Assembly: GCA_012718885.1 (NCBI GenBank)
Contig: JAAYBK010000377.1
Location: 1 to 42,033 of the forward strand
DNA: 42,033 nt
Direction of reading: 5' to 3'
Source of the DNA: Ruminococcus sp.
Lineage (GTDB): Bacteria; Bacillota; Clostridia; Oscillospirales; Ruminococcaceae
Part shown: one piece after another, positions 26,430-33,573 of the stretch
How positions within the stretch are numbered: position 1 is the first letter of the stretch
How the letters are laid out: each line of letters opens with the position of its first letter
The notes under the pieces: generated by a model
What the model was told of the DNA's origin: nothing
Seen by the model: only the letters and a program-made list of their open reading frames with translations
Database searches by the model: none
Translations under genes and position numbers: made by a program

Positions 26430-26918
26430 ATGAAAAAAACAACATCAAAATTCACAATCGCTGCTCTTGCCGCAGCTCTCGTATTAGGCGGAGGATATGC
26501 TTCAGTCAATCAGTTCGATGCATCTGCTGAAACTCCTTCTGTCGTTGCAGCAGAGGGTGACGCAGTTGTCGCTGACGCTGCACCTGCTGAGGACGCAGAG
26601 GCTATCACTACAACAACTACATCTGCTCAGGCTGAGGATATAACAACAACTACCACAACTGTTGCTGTAACTACTGAACCAGCTACAACTACAGCAGCAA
26701 CTACCACTCAGGCAGTTGTGACAACACAGGCTGCAACAACTACAAAGGCAGCTACAACTACAGCAAAGACTACAACCAAGGCTGCAACAACTTCCGCTAA
26801 GACCACTTCTAAGAACGGCTCTCCAAAGACAGGCGATGCTTTCCCGGCTCTCGGACTTACCGCCGTTATAGGCGCAGCAGGTCTCGTTGGTCTGGCTACA
26901 AGAAAGAAAGATTCATAA
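26430..26918 (+). CDS. Thr-rich surface protein with sortase-type C terminus
   Basis: 162 residues: signal peptide (about residues 1-33, Lys-rich then Ala/Leu-rich, with a likely cleavage after ASA), an acidic Ala/Val/Glu stretch, then about 75 residues made almost entirely of Thr, Ala and Val with Thr-Thr-Thr runs, and a C-terminal sorting signal. The signal is SPKTG at residues 131-135, then a hydrophobic helix, then RKKDS. SPKTG is a variant of the LPXTG motif. There is no recognisable globular domain, so it looks like a stalk or spacer, possibly O-glycosylated. ATG 26430 follows AGGAG; the frame is open further upstream but that part lacks a ribosome binding site. Confidence 0.85.
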   Translation: MKKTTSKFTIAALAAALVLGGGYASVNQFDASAETPSVVAAEGDAVVADAAPAEDAEAITTTTTSAQAEDITTTTTTVAVTTEPATTTAATTTQAVVTTQAATTTKAATTTAKTTTKAATTSAKTTSKNGSPKTGDAFPALGLTAVIGAAGLVGLATRKKDS

Positions 26919-26937
26919 CTCCTTAATACATCCAAGC

Positions 26938-27000
26938 AAAAACGTCCCGTGACAGGAGGTGTTCCTAATAAGGAATGCTGACTGAAAGCGGGGCGTTTTT
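26938..27000 (+). terminator. terminator after the Thr-rich surface protein
   Basis: AAAAACG (26938-26944) pairs with CGTTTTT (26994-27000), with CCCG/CGGG continuing the stem. An internal hairpin TTCCTAATAAGGAA sits in the loop. The T-run of the right arm makes this a probable terminator, readable in either direction. Confidence 0.6.
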
Positions 27001-27040
27001 GTATCTATAGCCGAAAAATATCCCGGAGCCGCAATACCGC

Positions 27041-27070
27041 TTGACAAAACCGATAGCTTTGGTATATAAT
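27041..27070 (+). promoter_or_regulatory. sigma-A-type promoter of the cysE T-box leader
   Basis: TTGACA at 27041-27046 and TATAAT at 27065-27070 with an 18-base spacer. The predicted transcription start is near 27077, just before T-box stem I. Confidence 0.8.
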
Positions 27071-27076
27071 ATCATA

Positions 27077-27318
27077 TAGAATATGAGTATAAAGGCATAG
27101 CAGTCAGAGTATCATTCTCTCAGTCTTTCAGAGAGCGTCGGGGCGGTGTGACGGCGCAGACGGTGAATGTGAAGTGCGGCTGTCAGCTTCGGGGAGGAAC
27201 AGGGCATATGCCGCAAAGTATTCCCCGGCGTTTCCCTCGTTACGGGCAAATGAGTAATAAATCGGAGTGGGACCGTGCATATCGCACCTCCGGAGCATTT
27301 TTGCTCCGGAGGTTTTTT
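27077..27318 (+). ncRNA. cysteine-specific T-box leader of cysE
   Basis: A tRNA-sensing attenuator. Stem I contains CAGAGAGCG with GGGGCGGTGTGACGG. The specifier region reads GAAG-TGC-GGC-TGTCAG, placing UGC, a cysteine codon, at 27175-27177. The T-box is the variant GTGGGACCGTGC at about 27267-27278, with GGGACC where GGTACC is common. The terminator has 11-bp arms CCTCCGGAGCA (27287-27297) and TGCTCCGGAGG (27302-27312) and a T-run at 27313-27318. Uncharged tRNA-Cys should open transcription into cysE and probably on to cysS. Confidence 0.9.
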
Positions 27319-27350
27319 GTTCCCCCTCTCTTCCGGTAAAGGAGCACATT

Positions 27351-28016
27351 ATGTTTTTCAAACAGTTAAGACGAGATATAAGACTTATCAAAGAGCGTGA
27401 CCCTGCTGCAAGGAACGCCTTTGAGATACTCCTGACCTATCCGAGCCTCTCGGCTATACGCAGCTACCGTATCGCCCATTGGTTCTACAAGCGCAAAATG
27501 TTCACCGTAGCAAGAATGATCTCCCAGAGGTCAAGACACAAGACCGGTATCGAGATTCATCCCGGCGCAACTATCGGCAAAGGACTTTTCATCGACCACG
27601 GCATGGGAGTAGTCATCGGCGAAACTACCGTAATAGGCGACAACTGCCTTATCTACCAGGGAGCTACCCTGGGCGGTACAGGCAAGGAGAAGGGCAAGCG
27701 TCACCCCACCCTCGGAAACAACGTACTTGTCGGCGCTGGTGCAAGAGTGCTGGGGCCGTTCAAGGTAGGCAACAACGTGAAGATCGCTGCAAATGCGGTG
27801 GTGCTCCACGCTATCCCCGACAATTCAACTGCCGTCGGAGTTCCGGCAAGGGTAGTCCGCATGAACGGAAAGAAGCTGCCGGAACACACCGTTACACAGG
27901 ATATCGACCAGATCCATATTCCCGATCCTGTATCTCTGGAGTTCTGCCGCATGCAGCTCGAGATCGCAGAACTGAAAAAGGAGATCGCAGAGCTTACACA
28001 GGGCTCCGGCATATAA
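27351..28016 (+). CDS. cysE: serine O-acetyltransferase
   Basis: 221 residues. It makes O-acetylserine from serine and acetyl-CoA, the first step of cysteine synthesis. The N-terminal alpha domain (RDIRLIKERDPAARN and HWFYKR) is followed by a left-handed beta-helix of hexapeptide repeats from about residue 65. The catalytic His is in GLFIDHGMGVVIGET, and GATLGGTGKEKGKRHP is typical. The C terminus is longer than the minimal form and ends with a Glu/Lys-rich segment (EIAELKKEIAEL) that looks like a short coiled coil. ATG 27351 follows AAAGGAG and a cysteine T-box. Confidence 0.94.
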   Translation: MFFKQLRRDIRLIKERDPAARNAFEILLTYPSLSAIRSYRIAHWFYKRKMFTVARMISQRSRHKTGIEIHPGATIGKGLFIDHGMGVVIGETTVIGDNCLIYQGATLGGTGKEKGKRHPTLGNNVLVGAGARVLGPFKVGNNVKIAANAVVLHAIPDNSTAVGVPARVVRMNGKKLPEHTVTQDIDQIHIPDPVSLEFCRMQLEIAELKKEIAELTQGSGI

Positions 28017-28028
28017 GAGGTGACAGCT

Positions 28029-28412
28029 ATGAATATAATTCGCTACCCCTCGGCTGAGGCAATAAACGAGGCTGTCCGCAGGGATTCACGGCTGATAGCA
28101 GCTATCTCCCACGACGGCAGCTCTGCTGTTGTAGCTCCCATAGAGGAAGCCGGCGAACACAGTCTGCTGCTGGTGCTTTCCGGCCATACCGACACAGATG
28201 TGAAGAATTTCTTCCGGATAGCCTTCAACAGCAGCTCCGCAGACTGGGACTTCACCTGTCCGGCCGGCTACAGAGCTATCCCCGACGGAAGCCAGAGAAC
28301 ATCAGCATATTACAATGACGGTCTTAGAAAAATACCGGAGTTTCTTGTAATGTTCGGCTACTTCTCAAAGCTGAATATCAAAAACGCTCCTCCGGATATA
28401 TGGGACTTCTGA
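28029..28412 (+). CDS. hypothetical protein between cysE and cysS
   Basis: 127 residues, soluble, without signal peptide or membrane segment. A single Cys lies in FTCPAGY. Features include an acidic-hydrophobic N-terminal half (SHDGSSAVVAPIEEAGEHSLLLVLSG) and a conserved-looking C terminus (YFSKLNIKNAPPDIWDF). I do not recognise the family. ATG 28029 is preferred over GTG 28020 because GAGGTG at 28017-28022 is its ribosome binding site, right after the cysE stop. Position in the cysE-cysS group under a cysteine T-box suggests a tie to cysteine or tRNA-Cys metabolism, but only by context. Confidence 0.75.
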   Translation: MNIIRYPSAEAINEAVRRDSRLIAAISHDGSSAVVAPIEEAGEHSLLLVLSGHTDTDVKNFFRIAFNSSSADWDFTCPAGYRAIPDGSQRTSAYYNDGLRKIPEFLVMFGYFSKLNIKNAPPDIWDF

Positions 28413-28440
28413 CAAAACAAAACATAAAGGAGAAAAGATC

Positions 28441-29859
28441 ATGCAGTTATACAATTCGCTTTCACATAAAAAAGAGGACTTCATCCCCCGTGAGGCCGGT
28501 AAGGTAAGTATGTACACCTGCGGCCCGACAGTATACCACTACGCCCACATCGGCAACCTCAGAAGCTATATCATGGAGGATATCCTCGAAAAGTACCTCC
28601 GCTTCACAGGACTTGACGTAAAGCGTGTAATGAATATCACTGATGTAGGCCACCTTACCAGCGACGGTGACACCGGCGATGACAAAATGCTCAAGGGCGC
28701 AAAGCGTGAGCACAAGACCGTAATGGAGATAGCAAAGTTCTATACTGATGCTTTCTTCGCAGACTGTGCAAAGCTCAACATCAAGACACCGGACGTTGTT
28801 GTGCCTGCAACTACATACATCGACGAGTTCATCCGTGTTATCTCCGTACTCATGGAAAAGGGCTATGCCTATGAGGCCGGCGGAAACATCTACTTCGATA
28901 CCTCAAAGCTGGACAAATACTATGTATTCGGCGACCTCAGCGAGGAAGATCTTGAAGTCGGAGTACGTGAAGGCGTTGAGGCTGACGGAAACAAGCGCAA
29001 TAAGGCTGACTTCGTGCTCTGGTTCACAAAGTCCAAATTCGACGATCAGGAGCTGAAATGGGAAAGCCCCTGGGGAGTAGGCTACCCCGGCTGGCACATT
29101 GAGTGCTCATGCATAAGCATGAAGAATCTGGGCGAGTACCTGGATATACACTGCGGCGGTATCGACAATGCATTCCCTCACCACACCAACGAGATCGCTC
29201 AGTCTGAGGCCTATCTCGGACATGAATGGTGCAATTACTGGTTCCATGTACACCACCTGAATACCACATCAGGAAAGATGAGCAAGAGCAAGGGCGAATT
29301 CCTCACAGTATCACTGCTGGAGGAAAAGGGCTATGATCCGCTGGTTTACCGCTTCTTCTGCCTGAATTCACACTACAGGAAGTCACTTGTATTCTCATGG
29401 GATAATCTTGATAACGCAGTTGTATCTTTCAACAAGCTCATTGACAAGATAGTTCCTCTCACACAGGAGCCTGCCGGAGAGATCGACAAGGCTGAGTACG
29501 ACCGTCTCCGCAAGTCCTTTGACGAGGCTCTCGGAAACGATATCAATACCTCACTGGCTGTAACGGCAGTATATGACGTACTGAAATCAAAGGCAAACGC
29601 TACCACAAAGCTGGCTCTGCTCAATGATTTTGACACTGTGCTGGGACTTGATATGGTCAAGAAGGCAGCAGCAAAAGCTGAGGCAGCAGGCAGCTCCGCA
29701 GCAGACATCCCCGCTGAGGTACTGGAACTTGTGGAACAGCGCAAGGCTGCACGTAAGGATAAGAACTTCGCACTTGCAGATGAGCTGCGTGACAAGATAG
29801 CTGCACTGGGATATGAAGTCAAGGAAACTCGTCAGGGCACAGAAATTAATAAAATATAA
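28441..29859 (+). CDS. cysS: cysteinyl-tRNA synthetase
   Basis: 472 residues, class Ia synthetase that charges tRNA-Cys. The Zn2+ ligand Cys27 is in YTCGPTVY, the HIGN motif lies at residues 36-39, the second zinc motif is WHIECSC around residue 220, and KMSKS is at residues 279-283. The C-terminal anticodon-binding region ends with QRKAARKDKNFALADELRDKIAALGYEVKET, typical of CysS. It follows the unknown gene by 28 bases with AAGGAG upstream. The cysteine T-box ahead of cysE probably controls it too, since I see no terminator in between. A full copy of the structured element follows the stop. Confidence 0.96.
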   Translation: MQLYNSLSHKKEDFIPREAGKVSMYTCGPTVYHYAHIGNLRSYIMEDILEKYLRFTGLDVKRVMNITDVGHLTSDGDTGDDKMLKGAKREHKTVMEIAKFYTDAFFADCAKLNIKTPDVVVPATTYIDEFIRVISVLMEKGYAYEAGGNIYFDTSKLDKYYVFGDLSEEDLEVGVREGVEADGNKRNKADFVLWFTKSKFDDQELKWESPWGVGYPGWHIECSCISMKNLGEYLDIHCGGIDNAFPHHTNEIAQSEAYLGHEWCNYWFHVHHLNTTSGKMSKSKGEFLTVSLLEEKGYDPLVYRFFCLNSHYRKSLVFSWDNLDNAVVSFNKLIDKIVPLTQEPAGEIDKAEYDRLRKSFDEALGNDINTSLAVTAVYDVLKSKANATTKLALLNDFDTVLGLDMVKKAAAKAEAAGSSAADIPAEVLELVEQRKAARKDKNFALADELRDKIAALGYEVKETRQGTEINKI

Positions 29860-29862
29860 GAA

Positions 29863-30017
29863 CGCCGAAGACGGCAAACAACGGGAGTCCAGAGGAAATG
29901 TACTTCCCTCTGGCGGAGAGGTGTGCGAGGAGAGGCAGAGCCTCTCCTGAAAAGCAGTACAGCAAGCGAAGCAATGCTGTACGGACTCCCCTGCAATATT
30001 AGCCTCGGCTTGACCGA
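29863..30017 (+). repeat. structured intergenic element, full copy 3 (before walJ)
   Basis: About 155 bases between cysS and the metallo-hydrolase gene. Hairpins in the same order as at 13769: GCCG/CGGC (29864-29875); helix A CCAGAGG/CCTCTGG (29889-29895, 29907-29913); helix B AGGAGAGGC/GCCTCTCCT (29928-29936, 29940-29948); helix C GTACAGCA/TGCTGTAC (29957-29964, 29975-29982); helix D TCGG-CTTGA-CCGA (30005-30017). An extra closing stem GGGAGTCC (29883-29890) / GGACTCCC (29983-29990) overlaps helix A by two bases. Differences from the first copy preserve pairing. Confidence 0.75.
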
Positions 30018-30051
30018 CGCTATCCAGTTTTTCAGAAACGGAGAATCACCA

Positions 30052-30837
30052 ATGGCAAGAATCTACCCGCTTTTCAGCTCCAGCAAGGGAAATTCCACCT
30101 TCATCGGAACTGAACAGGGCGGCATACTCATAGACTGCGGAGTAAGCTTCAAGCGCCTCTCCGCAGCCCTTGAAGTCAACAATATCCCGCTTTCCGCCAT
30201 ACAGGCCGTTTTCATAACCCACGAGCACTCCGACCATATCGCCGGTCTTGCAATGCTCACAAAGAAAACAGGTATGCCTGTATACGGCCAGAAGCGTACC
30301 CTGCAAAGGCTCTGCGATACAGGAAAGATCGCGGCCTCATCTCCGGTCATCGATATGACCGGTAAGGCTATTGCCTGCGGCGGCTCGGAAGTCACCTGCT
30401 TCAATACCCCACACGATACCATACAGAGCTGCGGTTACCGGATACATACCTCCGACGATAAGCTCTGCGCTGTCTGCACCGACCTCGGCCATGTGACACC
30501 AGAAGTAGACGCAGCCCTGACAGGCTGCAGGCTGGTACTGCTTGAGGCGAATTATGATGAGAATATGCTCCGCACAGGACCGTATCCGCTGTACCTGAAA
30601 GAACGCATACTCTCACCAAACGGACATCTCTCCAACGACGACAGCGCCGCTCAGATAGGCAGGCTGATAGAACGCGGAACTACACATTTCATTCTCGGAC
30701 ACCTGAGCCAGGACAACAACCACCCCAGACTTGCAGACTATACCGTGGAAAACAGCCTTTCACGATTCACACGCAGCAAAGACTATCTGCTGGGAGTTGC
30801 ACCTGTAGAAACAAATGGAGGAGCTGTGATCTTCTGA
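30052..30837 (+). CDS. walJ: MBL-fold metallo-hydrolase, WalJ/YycJ-like
   Basis: 261 residues. The metallo-beta-lactamase fold carries THEHSDHIAGL (HxHxDH at residues 57-62), a downstream His in TPHDTIQSCGY, the Asp of CTDLGHV, and a late GHLSQDNNHP with the last metal His. The N-terminal YPLFSSSKGNSTFI and this set match WalJ (YycJ), a probable 5'-to-3' exonuclease-type enzyme usually found near walKR; here no walKR genes are present and RlmH follows instead, another common partner. The frame is open back to 29923, but that part is translated repeat element; ATG 30052 is where homology starts. The stop overlaps the rlmH start (TGATG). Confidence 0.87.
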   Translation: MARIYPLFSSSKGNSTFIGTEQGGILIDCGVSFKRLSAALEVNNIPLSAIQAVFITHEHSDHIAGLAMLTKKTGMPVYGQKRTLQRLCDTGKIAASSPVIDMTGKAIACGGSEVTCFNTPHDTIQSCGYRIHTSDDKLCAVCTDLGHVTPEVDAALTGCRLVLLEANYDENMLRTGPYPLYLKERILSPNGHLSNDDSAAQIGRLIERGTTHFILGHLSQDNNHPRLADYTVENSLSRFTRSKDYLLGVAPVETNGGAVIF

Positions 30838-31310
30838 TGAACATAAATCTTATAGTCATAGGCAAGCTCAAGGAGGAATACCTCCGCAATGCCTGTGCAG
30901 AATATATCAAGCGGCTTTCAAGATTCTGCACATTCGAGCTCCACGAGCTTGACGAGTGCCGGCTCAGTGATGATCCCTCAGAGAAGGAAATAGCTGCGGC
31001 TCTAAAGAAAGAGGCCGAGCAGATAAAAAGGTACGCCAAAGGCATGATTGTGCCCATGTGCATCGAGGGAAAACAACTGACCAGCCCGGAGCTTGCAGAG
31101 AAGATAAGCTCTGCCGGAGTTGAGGGCACAAGCACTGTTACATTCATAATCGGCAGCTCATTCGGACTTGACCCGGAGATAAAGGCTATGGGCAGCCTTA
31201 AACTGTCCATGTCGAAAATGACTTTTCCCCACCAGCTGGCAAGAGTAATGCTGCTGGAGCAGATATATCGGTCATTCCAGATATCCTCCGGCGGAAAATA
31301 CCATAAGTAA
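30837..31310 (+). CDS. rlmH: 23S rRNA pseudouridine-1915 N3-methyltransferase RlmH
   Basis: 157 residues, the standard size. RlmH is a small SPOUT-fold enzyme that methylates pseudouridine 1915 in helix 69 of 23S rRNA on assembled 70S ribosomes. N-terminal signature: INLIVIGKLKEEYLRNACAEYIKRL. The SAM-binding trefoil knot is FIIGSSFGLDPEIK, and the C terminus TFPHQLARVMLLEQIYRSFQI ends with GGKYHK, as in the family. The ATG shares one base with the stop of the preceding gene. A strong terminator follows immediately. Confidence 0.95.
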   Translation: MNINLIVIGKLKEEYLRNACAEYIKRLSRFCTFELHELDECRLSDDPSEKEIAAALKKEAEQIKRYAKGMIVPMCIEGKQLTSPELAEKISSAGVEGTSTVTFIIGSSFGLDPEIKAMGSLKLSMSKMTFPHQLARVMLLEQIYRSFQISSGGKYHK

Positions 31311-31311
31311 C

Positions 31312-31334
31312 GGCGCACGATGTGCGCCTTTTTT
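31312..31334 (+). terminator. rho-independent terminator after rlmH
   Basis: GGCGCAC (31312-31318) and GTGCGCC (31322-31328) with loop GAT, followed by six T residues. It closes the walJ-rlmH unit and separates it from the polysaccharide cluster. Confidence 0.85.
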
Positions 31335-31445
31335 ATTGGACATAAAACAAACGGATACACTGTCAAATCGCCGCATCCGTTCTCAATTCTAAGTACAAAT
31401 GCCAGTTTTTCGCCGGAATGTCGTGATTTTTCGGCATTATCACAA

Positions 31446-31474
31446 TTGACACTATAATACACCTGTGATATAAT
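31446..31474 (+). promoter_or_regulatory. sigma-A-type promoter of the polysaccharide cluster
   Basis: TTGACA at 31446-31451 and TATAAT at 31469-31474, both perfect, with a 17-base spacer. The start would be near 31481, giving a leader of about 40 bases. The preceding 110 bases (31335-31445) hold an inverted repeat AACGGAT/ATCCGTT but no gene. Confidence 0.85.
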
Positions 31475-31518
31475 TAAAAGATACAATGGAAAATTATGCG
31501 TACATGAAGGAGATATGA

Positions 31519-32295
31519 ATGAATACGATTAAAGAGTTGTATGCATACAGGCAAATGATATTCAGTCTTGTAAAAAAGGATCTCCGTGGAAGATACAAGG
31601 GCTCAGTTCTCGGCTTCCTCTGGACATTCATCAACCCCCTGCTACAGCTGGTGGTATACACCGTGGTCTTCTCGTACATCCTGAAAGCCAATATAGACCG
31701 CTATTACCTCTATCTTTTCGTCGCCCTCATCCCCTGGATATTCTTCTCATCCTCGATAACAGTGGGCGCTTCGTCTGTAGTGGCGCAGAAAGACCTGATA
31801 AAGAAGATATACTTCCCGAGAATGGTCATCCCCATTTCCTACGTGACAAGCTGCTTTGTGAATATGCTGCTCTGCTTCATAGTCATATTTGCGGTAATAA
31901 TAGTCACAGGAGTGGGAGTAAATTTTGCCGCACTGCTCACTCTCCCCATAATCATGGGAGTTGAATACGTAATGGCGCTGGGCATGGCGTTACTCACCTC
32001 AGCAGTAACGGTATACTTCCGTGACCTTGAGCACATCCTCGGCATAGTCTCGATGATGTGGATGTACATGACACCTATCATGTACGACAAATCCATAGTG
32101 CCGGACGACCTTCTCCCGGCCTTCAACCTCAACCCGATGACCCACGTTATCGAGTGTTACAGAACAGTGCTCTACAACAAGGCGATGCCTGATCTTTCAA
32201 CGCTTCTCTTTGCGGCAGGCCTTGGCGTCGCACTGCTTATCATAGGATGCCTTGTATTCAACAAGCTCCAGCGTCACTTTGCGGAGGAACTCTGA
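31519..32295 (+). CDS. wzm: ABC-2 polysaccharide exporter permease, Wzm/TagG-like
   Basis: 258 residues with about six transmembrane helices. It begins with the amphipathic interface segment LVKKDLRGRYKGSVLGFLW, which is a strong signature for the TagG/Wzm/KpsM permeases that export lipid-linked glycans. FINPLLQLVVYTVVF follows, then IPWIFFSSSI, KIYFPR and the C-terminal NPMTHVIECYR motif. Together with the next gene's ATPase it should form the transporter that flips undecaprenyl-linked polysaccharide to the outside. The gene is preceded by GAAGGAG and a strong promoter. Its stop overlaps the next gene by one base. Confidence 0.92.
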   Translation: MNTIKELYAYRQMIFSLVKKDLRGRYKGSVLGFLWTFINPLLQLVVYTVVFSYILKANIDRYYLYLFVALIPWIFFSSSITVGASSVVAQKDLIKKIYFPRMVIPISYVTSCFVNMLLCFIVIFAVIIVTGVGVNFAALLTLPIIMGVEYVMALGMALLTSAVTVYFRDLEHILGIVSMMWMYMTPIMYDKSIVPDDLLPAFNLNPMTHVIECYRTVLYNKAMPDLSTLLFAAGLGVALLIIGCLVFNKLQRHFAEEL

Positions 32296-33557
32296 TGGCA
32301 CAGAATGAAATTGCAATTGATGTAAACAATATAACCAAGAGCTTCAAGGTGTTCCTGGACAAGGGCTCACAGCTCAAGGAACGCCTGCTGTTCCGCAAAA
32401 GGAGCCGCTATGAAGAGCGAAAAGTCCTGCGGGGCATAAGCTTTCAGGTAAAGAAGGGTGAGGCCATAGGTCTTATCGGCCATAACGGCTGCGGAAAGAG
32501 CACCACCCTCAAGCTGCTGACAAAGATAATGTACCCCGATACAGGCACCATAACGATGAACGGCCGTGTATCCAGCCTTATAGAGCTGGGCGCAGGCTTT
32601 CACCCGGATATGAGCGGAAGAGAGAACATCTACACCAACGCCTCCATATTCGGACTTACCAAGAAGGAGATCGATGCAAGGCTCAATGATATCGTTGCAT
32701 TCTCCGAGCTTGAGGAATTCATCGACAATCCGGTACGTACCTACTCCTCAGGAATGTACATGAGGCTTGCCTTCTCGGTAGCAATAAATGTTGACGCAGA
32801 CATACTCCTCATCGACGAGATACTTGCTGTAGGCGATGCCAATTTCCAGGCAAAATGCTTCAACAAGCTGAAGGAGATCAAGTCCCACGGCACTACCATA
32901 GTCATTGTCTCCCACTCACTTGGACAGATAGAGCAGATATGCGACCGCTCCATATGGATACACGAAGGACTTATCCGTGCGGAAGGTCCTCCCAAGGAGA
33001 TAGACCTTGAATACCTGGACTTCATGGGACAGAAGCTCCAGGAATCCACACGAAAAGAGCTTGAAGAAAAACAGCAGGAGGACGAATCTGCCGGGCAGCC
33101 CGAAGAGGAAGAACAGGATGAAACTCCGGAGGAAAAGAAACGCTGGGGCAGCGGTGCTGCAAGGATAAAGAAGATCCGGGCATACTCCTCAGACGGCGCA
33201 GAGCAGAGGATCTTCCGCACCGGCGAGAGCATCCGCTTCAGGCTGGACTATACAGTAAAGGAAAAAGTCCCGGACGCAGTTTTGGGCATCGGCATATTCA
33301 ACCGTGATGGAGTTCAGTGCTACGGAACCAATACAAGGATAGACAAGCTGACGGAATTCAGTCTCGAAAAGAACGGCTCAGCTGAGATATTCCTGGAAAA
33401 AGCAGACCTGCTGCCGGGAGAATATCTCCTTGATTTCGCCATAGAGACCGGCGATGGCATACCGGTGGACTACTACCGTGAAGCTTACAAGATAGAAATG
33501 ATATCCAACATCGGCGATGTGGGGATATCAAGGTTAGAACACAAATGGAACATATGA
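32295..33557 (+). CDS. wzt: polysaccharide exporter ATPase, Wzt-like with C-terminal domain
   Basis: 420 residues in three parts. The ABC ATPase has Walker A GHNGCGKSTT near residue 62, the Wzt/TagH-type ELGAGFHPDMSGRENIY, a TYSSGMYMRLAFSVAI signature and Walker B ILLIDEILAVGD. A strongly acidic Glu/Gln linker covers about residues 250-283. The beta-sandwich Wzt_C-type domain covers about residues 284-420 (RIKKIRAYSSDG... FRTGESIRFRLDYTV). In Gram-negative O-antigen systems that domain reads a cap on the glycan end before export. The next gene is a methyltransferase that could make such a cap. The ATG shares one base with the upstream stop. Confidence 0.92.
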   Translation: MAQNEIAIDVNNITKSFKVFLDKGSQLKERLLFRKRSRYEERKVLRGISFQVKKGEAIGLIGHNGCGKSTTLKLLTKIMYPDTGTITMNGRVSSLIELGAGFHPDMSGRENIYTNASIFGLTKKEIDARLNDIVAFSELEEFIDNPVRTYSSGMYMRLAFSVAINVDADILLIDEILAVGDANFQAKCFNKLKEIKSHGTTIVIVSHSLGQIEQICDRSIWIHEGLIRAEGPPKEIDLEYLDFMGQKLQESTRKELEEKQQEDESAGQPEEEEQDETPEEKKRWGSGAARIKKIRAYSSDGAEQRIFRTGESIRFRLDYTVKEKVPDAVLGIGIFNRDGVQCYGTNTRIDKLTEFSLEKNGSAEIFLEKADLLPGEYLLDFAIETGDGIPVDYYREAYKIEMISNIGDVGISRLEHKWNI

Positions 33558-33573
33558 ATCAGAAAGGATCAAT

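Noticed and set aside
29923-30051. N-terminal extension of the metallo-hydrolase from 29923.
   Set aside because: It is translated repeat sequence (MRGEAEPLLKS, similar to [11 protein letters not shown] in copy 1). Family homology starts at ATG 30052.
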